Notes: generated from the sequence alone by a model not told the origin. A stretch of 64,000 nt of DNA from Rhizobium glycinendophyticum (GCF_006443685.1 NZ_VFYP01000001.1:2728001-2792000), one strand, 5' to 3'; shown: positions 1-10,462, counted from the stretch's first letter. Numbers and translations: made by a program.

Positions 1-738
1 CAGAACCAACGGCCCATTCTTCGTCACCACGATCGTGTGTTCGAACTGGACGGTCGGCGCCGGCGGATCGCTGTAGAGCGTCCAGGCATCCTTGTCGCCG
101 TCCTCCGCCCAATGGCCGCCGAGCGAGAGAAACGGCTCGACGGTAAAGACCAGCCCCTCCTCCATGATCCGGGTTTCGTCCGGATCCGGCCAGGTCGACA
201 ATTCCTTCGGCTCTTCGTGCAGCGAGCGACCGACGCCGTGGCTGGCGAGATTGGTGATCAGCGTATAGCGGTTCTTGCGAGCAAAAGCGCCGATGGAATT
301 GCCAATATCGGCCATCGGCCTCCCGGTCTTCACTTGATTGAGGCCCACCCAGAGCGCCCGCTTGCCGTCGCGCAGCAACCGTTCCTGCTTCGCCGTGCCC
401 GGCGGCACGATGAAGGACTGGCCGGTATCGCCGAAATAGCCGAGCTTTTCCGCCGACACGTCGATATTGACGAGGTCACCCGCCTTGATCACCCGGTCGC
501 CCGGAATGCCATGGGCGATTTCTTCATTGACCGAGATGCAGGTGGCACCCGGAAACTGATAACAGAGTTCCGGTGCGGATTGCGCGCCGTTGTCTTCGAG
601 AACCTTGCGGCCAATCAGATCGAGTTCACGCGTCGTGATCCCCGGCTCGAGCGCCGCCGCCATCACCTTGACGGCCGTGGCGCAGATCCGCCCGATATCT
701 TTCAGACGGACGAGGTCCTCTTCGGTTTCAACGATCAT
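1..738 (-). CDS. map: Type I methionine aminopeptidase (C-terminus cut by window edge)
   Basis: Removes the initiator methionine from nascent proteins in the cytosol. 246 residues are visible from an ATG at 738, and the frame is still open at base 1, so only a short C-terminal tail is missing. All five metal-ligand regions of the family can be read: NIDVSAEKLGYFGD (two Asp), SHGVGRSLHEEP (His), FTVEPFL (Glu) and VQFEHTIVV (Glu). The gene is in the same direction as the flavin oxidoreductase that ends 64 bases upstream at 803, so the two may be co-transcribed. Identity is from these motifs and overall length. Confidence 0.93.
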   Translation of the reverse strand, partial: MIVETEEDLVRLKDIGRICATAVKVMAAALEPGITTRELDLIGRKVLEDNGAQSAPELCYQFPGATCISVNEEIAHGIPGDRVIKAGDLVNIDVSAEKLGYFGDTGQSFIVPPGTAKQERLLRDGKRALWVGLNQVKTGRPMADIGNSIGAFARKNRYTLITNLASHGVGRSLHEEPKELSTWPDPDETRIMEEGLVFTVEPFLSLGGHWAEDGDKDAWTLYSDPPAPTVQFEHTIVVTKNGPLVL

Positions 739-802
739 CAGGGGTCCTCGCAGGCTTCAGGGCGCCGGTCCTCGGGGCCGTCGCCCCTGGCACGGTCGCT
801 GC

Positions 803-1849
803 TTACGCAGCCGACGCCTTCTCCGTCAACGCCTTCCGAACCAGCGGCGCGACTTTTGTTCCGAAGAGTTCGATCCCGCGCATGATTTCCTTGTGCGGCA
901 TCGGCCCGATCGCCATCTGCAGCAGGAAGCGGTCGTTCTTGAAGATGCCGTGCATGGCGACGATCTTTTCGGCGACCGTCTCGGGATCGCCGACGAAGAG
1001 CGCGCCGCGCGGACCGCGCGAGGCATCGAACTGCGCCCGGTTGGTCGGCCCCCAGCCGCGCTCCCGGCCGATCCGGTCCATCACCACCGCCTGCGGCGCA
1101 TAGAAGATGTCGGCGGCCGACTGGGTCGTGTCATGGATGAAACCGTGCACGTTGATCGAGGTCTGGAGCGTCGCGGGATCGACGCCGGCCTTCGCCGCAC
1201 TCTGGCGGTAGAGATCGAAGAAGGGCGCAAAGCGATGCGGCTCGCCGCCGATGATGGCGAGCGCCAGCGGCAGTCCGAGATAACCGGCACGTGCCGCCGA
1301 CTGCGGCGTGCCGCCAATCGCGATCCACAGCGGCAGAAGCTCCTGCAGCGGACGCGGATAGACGCCCCGCGCTTGGATGGGCTTGCGGGTCTGGCCTTCC
1401 CAGGTCACCACTTCGTTTTCGCGGATTTCCATCAAGAGCTGCAGCTTTTCGGCAAAGAGCAGGTCGTAGTCCTCAAGGTCATAGCCAAACAGCGGGAAGC
1501 TCTCGATGAAGGAGCCGCGCCCGACCATCAGTTCCGTGCGCCCGCCGGAGAGCAGATCGACCGTCGCATATTGCTGGAAGACGCGGACCGGATCGTCCGA
1601 CGAGAGCACCGAAACGGCGCTGGTCAGCCGGATGTTCTTGGTCTGCACGGCAGCGGCCGCAAGGATCGTCGCCGGCGACGAGGCCATGTAGTCAGGGCGA
1701 TGATGTTCGCCGAGACCGAAGACATCGAGCCCCACCTCGTCGGCAAGCTTGATCTCGGCCAGCAACTCGTCGACCCGCCGCTTGGCTTCCGCCCCCTTGT
1801 TGGCGGCATTGGGATCGACGTCGGCGAAGGTGTAGAGACCGAGTTCCAT
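803..1849 (-). CDS. LLM-class flavin-dependent oxidoreductase
   Basis: A luciferase-like monooxygenase-family protein of 348 residues beginning MELGLYTFADVDP. Such enzymes use reduced FMN or F420; the substrate here is unknown. Family segments seen are the N-terminal GLGEHHRPDY, the central MVGRGSF and IGGTPQSAARAG, and the C-terminal FVGDPETVAEKI. I chose the ATG at 1849 because GGAG lies seven bases upstream. An in-frame ATG at 1885 (adding MSDETAYQRSNV) has a weaker site, and the reading frame stays open further upstream to 2077. Divergent from bdhA. Confidence 0.85.
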   Translation of the reverse strand: MELGLYTFADVDPNAANKGAEAKRRVDELLAEIKLADEVGLDVFGLGEHHRPDYMASSPATILAAAAVQTKNIRLTSAVSVLSSDDPVRVFQQYATVDLLSGGRTELMVGRGSFIESFPLFGYDLEDYDLLFAEKLQLLMEIRENEVVTWEGQTRKPIQARGVYPRPLQELLPLWIAIGGTPQSAARAGYLGLPLALAIIGGEPHRFAPFFDLYRQSAAKAGVDPATLQTSINVHGFIHDTTQSAADIFYAPQAVVMDRIGRERGWGPTNRAQFDASRGPRGALFVGDPETVAEKIVAMHGIFKNDRFLLQMAIGPMPHKEIMRGIELFGTKVAPLVRKALTEKASAA

Positions 1850-2008
1850 GACATTGCTCCGCTGGTAAGCTGTTTCGTCTGACATAGCGATTATGCCGGT
1901 GGTGGCAAAGTCCCCTCCATCGAACAGTGTGTCACGCCTGGTTCTTCTCCCGCCCTCTCCGCAACAAGCCCTCTGCCCGGCCTTTACTGCACCGCAGTAA
2001 AACGGCCG

Positions 2009-2037
2009 TTGCACAAGAACTTCCTTTGGGACTAGGC
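2009..2037 (+). promoter_or_regulatory. Candidate housekeeping promoter for bdhA
   Basis: TTGCAC and CTAGGC are separated by 17 bases, ending about 60 bases before the bdhA start. The same layout occurs upstream of tRNA-Arg (53120-53148). Pattern match only. Confidence 0.4.
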
Positions 2038-2099
2038 TCAGGCTGGCGGGACATTCAGGGCCGGGTTTCACCGGCATGCGTCAAACAGGAATCAGTCTG

Positions 2100-2873
2100 A
2101 TGAAAAGAACAGTTGTCGTCACCGGCTCCACCAGCGGCATCGGCCTCGGGATCGCCCGCGCCTTTGCCGCCGAAGGCGCCAACATCGTGATCAACGGCTT
2201 CGGTGATGCCGCCGAAATCGAAAAGGTCCGCCAGTCACTGGAAACATCCGGCGGCAAGGCGATCTATCATGCCGCCGACATGTCGAAGCCGGCCGAGATC
2301 GCCGATCTGATCGCTACCGCCGAGCGCGAGTTCGGCGGCATCGACGTGCTCGTCAACAATGCCGGCATCCAACATGTCGCGCCGGTCGAGGAATTCCCGA
2401 TCGAGAAATGGGACCTGATCATTGCGATCAACATGTCGAGCGCCTTCCACACGATTCGCGCCGCCATTCCCGGCATGAAGGCGAAAAAGAAGGGCCGCAT
2501 CATCAACATTGCCTCGGCCCACGGCCTCGTCGCCTCCCCTTTCAAGTCTGCCTATGTGACCGCCAAGCACGGCGTTCTCGGCCTGACCAAGACGGTAGCG
2601 CTGGAGACGGCCCGCGACGGCATCACGGTGAACGCGATCTGCCCGGGTTACGTCCTGACGCCCCTGGTCGAAAAGCAGATCCCCGACACCGCCAAGGCAC
2701 GCGGCATCTCCGAGGATCAGGTCAAGAACGACGTGATGCTGCATCTGCAGGCGACCAAGGAATTCGTCGGCATCGACCAGGTCGCAGCGCTCGCGATTTA
2801 TCTGGCGAGCGATGCGGCCGCTCAGGTAACCGGGACCTCGATCTCGATTGATGGGGGCTGGACTGCACAATAG
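2100..2873 (+). CDS. bdhA: 3-hydroxybutyrate dehydrogenase (SDR family)
   Basis: NAD-dependent interconversion of 3-hydroxybutyrate and acetoacetate, used in polyhydroxybutyrate turnover; cytosolic. The 257-residue protein has the SDR cofactor motif TGSTSGIG near the N-terminus, NNAG, the active-site YVTAKHG (Tyr and Lys) preceded by the SAHG serine, and the C-terminal IDGGWTAQ typical of this enzyme. The LHLQATKEFV segment is characteristic of BdhA rather than of a generic SDR. The start at 2100 has AGGA upstream; an in-frame ATG at 2076 lacks one. It stands alone, divergent from the flavin oxidoreductase and 90 bases before xdhA. Confidence 0.9.
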   Translation: MKRTVVVTGSTSGIGLGIARAFAAEGANIVINGFGDAAEIEKVRQSLETSGGKAIYHAADMSKPAEIADLIATAEREFGGIDVLVNNAGIQHVAPVEEFPIEKWDLIIAINMSSAFHTIRAAIPGMKAKKKGRIINIASAHGLVASPFKSAYVTAKHGVLGLTKTVALETARDGITVNAICPGYVLTPLVEKQIPDTAKARGISEDQVKNDVMLHLQATKEFVGIDQVAALAIYLASDAAAQVTGTSISIDGGWTAQ

Positions 2874-2963
2874 ACTTGAAAGATAGAGCTGCGCCGCCCA
2901 CCATCACAAGTCGGGCGACGCAGCCGCGTCCGGCAGCCGGACATTGAGGGACAAGACTTTTTC

Positions 2964-4436
<1,473 letters not shown>

Positions 4437-4460
4437 TGAGATCGGCTTTGCTCTTGGGTT

Positions 4461-4642
4461 ACCCCCCTCTGCCCTGCCGGGCATCTCCCCCTCAAGGGGG
4501 GAGATCGGCAAGACGATTACACTCGCCCAGATCAAGGGTCGCAATTGCCGCAGCCAACAGCTTGATGGAAGGGCAGAACGGCTGCCGCGCGTCGATCTCC
4601 CCCCTTGAGGGGGAGATGTCCGGCAGGACAGAGGGGGGTGAT
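4461..4642. repeat. Inverted pair of rhizobial palindromic repeats
   Basis: One copy at about 4461-4506 contains CTCCCCCTCAAGGGGGGAGA; a near-identical inverted copy lies at about 4594-4642. Each copy is itself a hairpin and the two could also pair with each other over more than 40 bases. They fill part of the space between xdhA and xdhB. This is the typical look of short rhizobial intergenic mosaic elements. Confidence 0.8.
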
Positions 4643-4656
4643 CTTGCGGTCTCAAG

Positions 4657-4774
4657 GCCCCTCACCCTGACCCTCTCCCCGCAAGCGGGGAGAGGGGAAA
4701 GCCACCCGACGGCATCCGCGTCTCTCCTTCTCCCCGCCTGCGGGGAGAAGGTGGCCGGCAGGCCGGATGAGGGG
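4657..4774. repeat. Second family of GC-rich palindromic repeats
   Basis: Two hairpins: CTCTCCCC-GCAAGC-GGGGAGAG around 4673-4694, and an 11-bp perfect stem CTTCTCCCCGC with a 2-base centre at 4727-4750, followed by a GGCCGGCAGGCCGG palindrome. The element ends about 25 bases before the xdhB start, just before its ribosome binding site. Together with the pair at 4461-4642 it makes the whole xdhA-xdhB spacer repetitive. Confidence 0.75.
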
Positions 4775-4799
4775 CAGCACGAAACACATGGAGGCCTTC

Positions 4800-7136
4800 A
4801 TGGATAAGGCGACCTACGAGACGACGAAATACATCAAGGGGCCGATGCACCAGTCGCTGCGGCATGATTCAGCGCACAAGCATGTCGCCGGAAGTGCCGA
4901 ATATATCGACGATATTCCCGAACCCGCAGGCCTGTTGCACGGCGCGCTCGGCATGGCGGATCGCGCCCATGCCGAGATCCTGTCGATCGATCTTTCGGCG
5001 GTGAAGGCCTATCCGGGTGTCGTGGACGTTCTGACGGCTGACGATATCACCGGCGTCAACGATGTCTCCTCCGGCGGCCGACACGACGAGCCGCTGATCG
5101 CAACCGACAGGGTCGAATTCCACGGCCAGACCATTTTCGCAGTCATCGCTGAGACCCGCGACGTGGCGCGGAAAGCGGCCCGCCTCGCCAAGGTCGAGTA
5201 TCGCGACCTGCCCTTCTGGACCGACATCGACGGCGCGCTGGAGAATGGCGCGCCGCTCGTCACCCCGGGTATGACGCTGAAGCGGGGCACGCCGGAAACC
5301 GAGCTCGACAAGGCAAAGCATCGCATCAAGAGCTCGATGCGCATCGGCGGCCAAGAGCATTTTTACCTCGAAAGCCATATCGCGCTCGCCCTTCCCGGCG
5401 AAGACGACGACGTCACCGTCTGGTCCTCCACCCAGCACCCCTCAGAAATCCAGCACATCGTCGGCCATGTGCTCGACATTCCCTCCAATGCGATCACCGT
5501 CAACACGCGCCGCATGGGCGGCGGCTTCGGCGGCAAGGAAACGCAGGGCAACCAATTTGCAGCCCTTGCGGCGCTGGCCGCCAAGAAGCTGAAGCGCGCC
5601 GTCAAATTCCGCCCCGACCGCGACGAGGACATGGGCGTCACCGGCAAGCGCCACGACTTCAGGATGGATTTCGACGTCGCCTTCGACGATGACGGAAAGA
5701 TCCACGCGATCGAGGCCAATTTCGCCGCCCGCTGCGGTTACTCGTCCGATCTCTCCGGCCCGGTCACCGACCGCGCGCTCTTCCATGCCGATTCCAGCTA
5801 TTTCTATCCGCATGTGAAGCTGACCTCGCAGCCCTTGAAAACCCACACAGTCTCCAACACCGCCTATCGTGGATTCGGCGGCCCTCAAGGCATGTTGGGT
5901 GGAGAACGGGTGATCGAAGAGATTGCCTATGCGCTGGGCAAGGACCCGCTTGAGGTCCGCAAGGTCAATTTCTATGGCGAAAAGGGTTCAGGGCGAGACG
6001 TGACCCCCTACCACCAGCAGGTGGACGACAACATCATCCTGAAGGTCGTCGAGGAACTGGAAGCCTCGGTCGATTATCAGGCGCGCCGCCAGGCGATCAT
6101 CGACTTCAACAAGACGAGCCCTGTCATAAAGAAGGGCATTGCGCTCACCCCGGTGAAGTTCGGCATCTCCTTCACCATGACCGCCTATAACCAGGCGGGC
6201 GCGCTCGTCCATATCTATCAGGACGGCTCAATCCATCTGAACCACGGCGGCACCGAGATGGGTCAGGGCCTCTATACCAAGGTCGCCCAGGTCGTCGCCG
6301 ATTGTTTCCAGGTCGACGTCGACACGGTGAAGATCACGGCGACGACGACGGCCAAGGTTCCGAACACGTCTGCCACCGCCGCCTCCTCCGGCTCGGACCT
6401 GAACGGCATGGCAGCATGGGATGCCGCGCGCCAGATCAAGGAACGGCTGATCGCCTTTGCCGCCGAGAAATACGGCGTTCCCGCCTCGGAGGTCGAGTTC
6501 CTGCCGAACCGGGTGCGCGTCGGCGACCAGATCTTCTCCTTCGGCGAGTTTGCAAAGCTTGCCTATCTCGCCCGCGTCCAGCTCTCGGCTGCCGGCTTCT
6601 ACAAAACGCCCAAAATCCACTGGGACCGCGCTGCAGGGCGCGGCACGCCCTTCTACTATTACGCTTATGGCGCCGCCTGCACCGAGGTCTCGATCGACAC
6701 GCTGACCGGCGAATATCTGATGGAGCGCACCGACATTCTCCATGATGTCGGCAAATCGCTGAACCCTGTTATCGACATCGGCCAGATCGAAGGCGGCTTC
6801 GTCCAGGGCATGGGCTGGTTGACGACGGAAGAGCTCTGGTGGGACGGCAAGGGGCGGCTTCGCACCCACGCTCCCTCCACCTACAAGATCCCGCTCGCTT
6901 CGGACCGGCCGAAGATCTTCAACACCAAGCTCGTGCCCTGGTCGGAAAACACCGAACCCACCATCGGCCGCTCCAAGGCCGTCGGCGAGCCGCCCTTCAT
7001 GCTGGCGATCTCGGTTCTGGAGGCCCTGTCGATGGCAGTCGCTTCGGTGGCCGATTACCGCATCTGCCCGAGGCTCGATGCGCCGGCCACGCCGGAACGG
7101 GTGTTGATGGCGGTGGAGCGGTTGAAGCGGGCGTGA
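4800..7136 (+). CDS. xdhB: Xanthine dehydrogenase molybdopterin-binding large subunit
   Basis: Catalytic subunit carrying the molybdenum cofactor; hydroxylates xanthine to urate together with XdhA. 778 residues, the usual XdhB length. Visible are the N-terminal hammerhead domain, the cofactor motif MGGGFGGKE, the AYRGFGGPQG segment with the substrate-region Arg, GTEMGQG, and VGEPPFML near the C-terminus containing the expected catalytic Glu. The start at 4800 has GGAGG just upstream, and an upstream in-frame start at 4767 lies inside repeat sequence. Separated from xdhA by 363 bases of palindromes, so the two subunits may not be tightly co-expressed. Confidence 0.95.
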   Translation: MDKATYETTKYIKGPMHQSLRHDSAHKHVAGSAEYIDDIPEPAGLLHGALGMADRAHAEILSIDLSAVKAYPGVVDVLTADDITGVNDVSSGGRHDEPLIATDRVEFHGQTIFAVIAETRDVARKAARLAKVEYRDLPFWTDIDGALENGAPLVTPGMTLKRGTPETELDKAKHRIKSSMRIGGQEHFYLESHIALALPGEDDDVTVWSSTQHPSEIQHIVGHVLDIPSNAITVNTRRMGGGFGGKETQGNQFAALAALAAKKLKRAVKFRPDRDEDMGVTGKRHDFRMDFDVAFDDDGKIHAIEANFAARCGYSSDLSGPVTDRALFHADSSYFYPHVKLTSQPLKTHTVSNTAYRGFGGPQGMLGGERVIEEIAYALGKDPLEVRKVNFYGEKGSGRDVTPYHQQVDDNIILKVVEELEASVDYQARRQAIIDFNKTSPVIKKGIALTPVKFGISFTMTAYNQAGALVHIYQDGSIHLNHGGTEMGQGLYTKVAQVVADCFQVDVDTVKITATTTAKVPNTSATAASSGSDLNGMAAWDAARQIKERLIAFAAEKYGVPASEVEFLPNRVRVGDQIFSFGEFAKLAYLARVQLSAAGFYKTPKIHWDRAAGRGTPFYYYAYGAACTEVSIDTLTGEYLMERTDILHDVGKSLNPVIDIGQIEGGFVQGMGWLTTEELWWDGKGRLRTHAPSTYKIPLASDRPKIFNTKLVPWSENTEPTIGRSKAVGEPPFMLAISVLEALSMAVASVADYRICPRLDAPATPERVLMAVERLKRA

Positions 7137-7140
7137 TGGA

Positions 7141-8025
7141 TCAGCGTGTTGCGGCCCGCAGTAGATAAAGAAAGGCTGCGAGGATCAGCACCGGCAGAAC
7201 CAGCAGTTTGACCAGATAGGCCGTCGCGATGCCGATTGAGGCGGTGAAGAGGTCCGCTGAGATCGCCACGCCATCCTGGATCACCTGCGCATTCGCCGCC
7301 GCCGTTTCCGCCATGTCCGAAGCGGCCTGCAGCGTGCCGGTAAACGCGGAGCCGAGGCGGTCGAACATGCCGTCTTCTGCCGGCGGGATGCGATCGGTGG
7401 GCGACAGGGTTTGCGCGGGCGGCACCACGTCCACGTCTGCACTGGCCAAATCCTGCTGCCCCCGCATGCGGTCGAACACCTCGGTTGCGTTGGTCCAGGC
7501 TCGGTCGGTGATCGCGTCACCGGCGTAAAAGGCAATCGTGTACGAGGCCGGCAGCAGAACGGCACCCAGCAGACCAAGAACGAAGACCGCCTTCGTCAGG
7601 CGAGACAGCAAGGGCGGCACCTGACGTGCGGTCAGGATCAGCCCCGCTGAAAACAGCGCGCAGGCGCCGAGTGCTACCGAAGCGACCTTGGCGACCGGCA
7701 CGAGCACGAGCGACAGAATACCGGAGACGATGGCGAGGCCGAAAAGGAGATCGACGAGCCGCTCGATGGTATTGATGACCGGCTGCAGCAATTGTCCGGG
7801 GCTTGCGGTCACCGAGGCGACACCTACGCCGCCTGAAATATCGGCGTCGCGGGCGACACTCATCACGGAATTGGCCACCCGCAGCGTCCCATAGAGCGCA
7901 CCGCTGCCGACCATCACGTCACGGCTGAAGCGGGCGGCAATATCGGCGAGCGGATTGACGAGGAACAGCGTCACGGCAAAGCAGGCGACGAGCAACCAGA
8001 TGATCAGGCCCTGCGTTCTGGTCAT
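7141..8025 (-). CDS. Membrane protein of unknown function
   Basis: A 294-residue protein that I do not recognise. It has a hydrophobic N-terminal segment (LIIWLLVACFAVTLFLV), two further hydrophobic segments around residues 100-175, a long polar stretch with Pro-rich and Ala-rich parts (about 190-255), and a C-terminal membrane segment LLVLPVLILAAFLYLL. This suggests about five membrane passes with a soluble loop. Start chosen at 8025 with a GGGGG tract upstream; 15 more residues are possible. It lies convergent to xdhB (4 bases between stops) and divergent from xdhC, inside the xanthine dehydrogenase locus but on the other strand. Confidence 0.75.
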   Translation of the reverse strand: MTRTQGLIIWLLVACFAVTLFLVNPLADIAARFSRDVMVGSGALYGTLRVANSVMSVARDADISGGVGVASVTASPGQLLQPVINTIERLVDLLFGLAIVSGILSLVLVPVAKVASVALGACALFSAGLILTARQVPPLLSRLTKAVFVLGLLGAVLLPASYTIAFYAGDAITDRAWTNATEVFDRMRGQQDLASADVDVVPPAQTLSPTDRIPPAEDGMFDRLGSAFTGTLQAASDMAETAAANAQVIQDGVAISADLFTASIGIATAYLVKLLVLPVLILAAFLYLLRAATR

Positions 8026-8155
8026 GTAAACCCCCATGTGTTTCGGGCGAAACCATAACACGTCGGGCATGTTACAGGCGCTGTGAAACCTTTGTCGGAT
8101 AAACCGAAAGCCGCGCTGTCCAGTTCCCCCTTGAGAATGCTAGGATTGCCGCATC

Positions 8156-8962
8156 ATGAGCCTGACCACCCTCCCCGCCTTCCTCAAAACCCACCCCAAC
8201 GCCGTTCTCGTCGAAGTCGCCGAGACCAGGGGATCGACCCCGCGCGAGGCCGGGACGTTGATGCTGGTATCCGGAACCAGCCTCTGGGGCACGGTCGGTG
8301 GCGGCCATCTGGAGTTCATGGCGATCGAACACGCCCGCAAGCAGCTGGCTGGCGAAACGGTGTCGGAGACGCTGGACGTGCCGCTCGGGCCCGAGATCGG
8401 CCAGTGCTGCGGTGGTCGCACGATCCTGTCGTTTCGTGTCGTCGATCAGGCCCTTGTTGCCGAACTCACGCAACGCCTGGCAAGCGAACGTGCGGCATTC
8501 CCCGACGTCATGGTTTTCGGCGCCGGCCATGTCGGCCTGGCACTCGCCCAGGCGCTGGCACCCCTTCCCTTGAAGGTCACCTTGATCGACACGCGCACCG
8601 AAATCGACGGCGACGTGCCCGCCGGCATCACCTTCCGCCGTGTGGCGATGCCGGAGGCCGAGGTGGCGAAGGTCAGGCCCGGCGGCGCCGTCGTCATCCT
8701 GACCCACGACCATGCATTGGATTTCCTGATCGGCAGGCAAGCGCTTGCCCGAACCGATCTCGCCTATGTCGGCATGATCGGCTCCAAGACCAAACGCGCC
8801 ACCTTCGCCTCCTTCCTCGATCGCGAGGGCGCCCAGCGCTCGGCGATGGAGCGCCTGACGCTGCCGATCGGTGGCAATGCGGTGAAGGACAAGCGCCCGG
8901 CCGTGATCGCGGCCATGGTTGCGGCGGAACTGCTCGGCGTGCTGCTCGGCTCCCGGAGCTGA
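8156..8962 (+). CDS. xdhC: Xanthine dehydrogenase accessory protein XdhC
   Basis: Binds molybdenum cofactor, promotes its sulfuration and inserts it into XdhB. The 268 residues show the two family parts: an N-terminal XdhC/CoxI region with ETRGSTPREAG, GTVGGGHLE and GQCCGG, and a C-terminal Rossmann-like XdhC domain with VFGAGHVG and YVGMIGSKTKR. Length is normal. Transcribed alone, divergent from the unknown membrane gene; the upstream 130 bases contain a possible CTAGGA -10 element near 8140. Confidence 0.93.
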   Translation: MSLTTLPAFLKTHPNAVLVEVAETRGSTPREAGTLMLVSGTSLWGTVGGGHLEFMAIEHARKQLAGETVSETLDVPLGPEIGQCCGGRTILSFRVVDQALVAELTQRLASERAAFPDVMVFGAGHVGLALAQALAPLPLKVTLIDTRTEIDGDVPAGITFRRVAMPEAEVAKVRPGGAVVILTHDHALDFLIGRQALARTDLAYVGMIGSKTKRATFASFLDREGAQRSAMERLTLPIGGNAVKDKRPAVIAAMVAAELLGVLLGSRS

Positions 8963-9031
8963 ATCAGTCTCTCAAGCGCTGGAATCACATTGCCAGCACA
9001 TGTCGGCAAACCACTGATCCTAAACTCGTTT

Positions 9032-9262
9032 TCAGAACGGACCGGGACGGAGATAGTCCGTCAAACCACGGCGATGCCGCCAGAGATCGCTGCGCGGATC
9101 GGACGATGATGTCGGTTTCTCGATGCCGATATCCTTCAGGAGCTCCTCGGGAACGTCATCGATATGGGGCAGTTGCTGGCGTCGATGCGACCGGGTCACT
9201 CCGGACCACAGGATCGACACAAGCCTGTCGAACGGCAAAATTCTACGGATCGCGGACACCAT
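9032..9262 (-). CDS. Small DUF1127-like protein
   Basis: 76 residues. The C-terminal half has the pattern PEELLKDIGIEKP, like the L-x-D-I/L-G-I core of DUF1127 proteins, which in alphaproteobacteria are small, often RNA- or phosphate-related proteins. The ATG at 9262 is preceded by GGAGG at five bases, which decides the start over an upstream GTG. Divergent from the LysR gene, sharing a 111-base promoter region. Function not known. Confidence 0.6.
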   Translation of the reverse strand: MVSAIRRILPFDRLVSILWSGVTRSHRRQQLPHIDDVPEELLKDIGIEKPTSSSDPRSDLWRHRRGLTDYLRPGPF

Positions 9263-9373
9263 GTCTGCCTCCACGCAGGTTCAATTTGTCGGTTTCTGAT
9301 GCTCCTTTTGTGCCTGCAGTTGCGGCGGCAATCCAATTCAATTACGCTGCCTGTGCATAAAGAAAGCTTATCC

Positions 9374-10291
9374 ATGAAACTGTCGAAACAGCTTCCTCTC
9401 AATGCCTTGCGCGTCTTCGAAGCTGTTGCGCGGCTTGAGAGTTTTACGCGTGCCGGCGAAGAACTCGGCATGAGCCAGACGGCGGTGAGCTATCAGATCA
9501 AGCTCTTGGAAGGACATGTCGGCGAGGCGCTTTTCCTGCGCAGGCCGCGCCGCATTTCGCTGAGCGAAGCCGGAGAGCGGCTCTTGCCGAAGGTCACCGA
9601 AGGTTTCGAGCTGCTGCGCGAGGCGCTGGCCGATCTGCGCAACACGGCCGACGGCACGCTGATCATCCACGCCACCGCCACCTTCGCCTCGCAATGGCTG
9701 GCCCGCCACCTCGGCCTTTTCCAGCTGAATAATCCCGGCATTGCCGTCCGGCTCGAGACCTCGCAGGAGGTGATCGATTTCAGTCGGACGGAGGCCGATC
9801 TCGCCATCCGCAGCGGCAAGGGCAACTGGCCGGGTCTGCGCGCGCACTTCGTCATGCACAATCATTTCACGCCGATGCTGAGCCCGAAGCTCGCCGACAG
9901 CATCGGCGGCGTTCGCGAACCGCTCGACCTTTTGAAGCTGCGCATCATCGACCCGTCCGACCCCTGGTGGCGCATCTGGTTCACGGCGGCCGGCTATCCG
10001 GATGTCGAACTCGACACGCACCAGCGCACCCGCCTCGGCGCTCAGTCCTTCGAAGCGGCCGCCGCTGTTGCAGGCCATGGCATCGCCATCCTGCGGCCTG
10101 AATTCTATCCGGAAGAGATCGCCTCGGGCGCACTGATCCAGCCATTCGAACTCACCTGCGAAGACGGATCGCATTATTGGCTGGTGTATCCCGAAGCACG
10201 CCGCAATGCCGGCAAGATCCGGGCTTTCCGCGAATTCCTGCGCAGCGCTCTGCCGAGCTTCGAGGCGATGCCGGCAGGCGCAAAGAGCTGA
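9374..10291 (+). CDS. LysR-family transcriptional regulator (GcvA-like)
   Basis: 305 residues: N-terminal winged helix-turn-helix (about residues 8-65, FTRAGEELGMSQTAVSYQIK) and a LysR substrate-binding domain. The LNALRVFEAVAR start and the SDPWWRIWF and GHGIAILRPEFY segments resemble the GcvA subgroup. Start taken at ATG 9374, since the frame upstream is non-conserved. It sits directly before puuD-guaD on the same strand and after xdhC, so a role in controlling purine catabolism is likely by position; the ligand is unknown. Confidence 0.85.
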   Translation: MKLSKQLPLNALRVFEAVARLESFTRAGEELGMSQTAVSYQIKLLEGHVGEALFLRRPRRISLSEAGERLLPKVTEGFELLREALADLRNTADGTLIIHATATFASQWLARHLGLFQLNNPGIAVRLETSQEVIDFSRTEADLAIRSGKGNWPGLRAHFVMHNHFTPMLSPKLADSIGGVREPLDLLKLRIIDPSDPWWRIWFTAAGYPDVELDTHQRTRLGAQSFEAAAAVAGHGIAILRPEFYPEEIASGALIQPFELTCEDGSHYWLVYPEARRNAGKIRAFREFLRSALPSFEAMPAGAKS

Positions 10292-10438
10292 GGCGCATCC
10301 GCCGGGCGCTGCCGAGGCGCCGCCCAAATCCGTGTCGAGGCCGAACGCTGAAAACTTCCCGTGCAGCTTTTGCTGCAGTGCGTCCTTTCCGCTTTCCTTC
10401 CCGCGGAATTTTTCGCAATGTCGATCCAACAGGGGAAC

Positions 10439-10462
10439 ATGAAAGACTTATCAGATGTATGA
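10439..10462 (+). other. Seven-codon mini-ORF overlapping the puuD start
   Basis: ATG at 10439 follows a strong AGGGG site and reads M-K-D-L-S-D-V-stop. It ends at 10462, seven bases inside puuD in another frame. The puuD ATG at 10455 has only a weak site of its own, so translation may be coupled. Not shown to be translated. Confidence 0.4.

Noticed and set aside
590..1882. 430-residue plus-strand ORF opposite map and the flavin oxidoreductase
   Set aside because: It spans two genes whose minus-strand products have clear family motifs; the plus frame has none.
4461..4774. CRISPR array
   Set aside because: The repeats are inverted hairpins of two types with no regular spacers; they match rhizobial intergenic elements.
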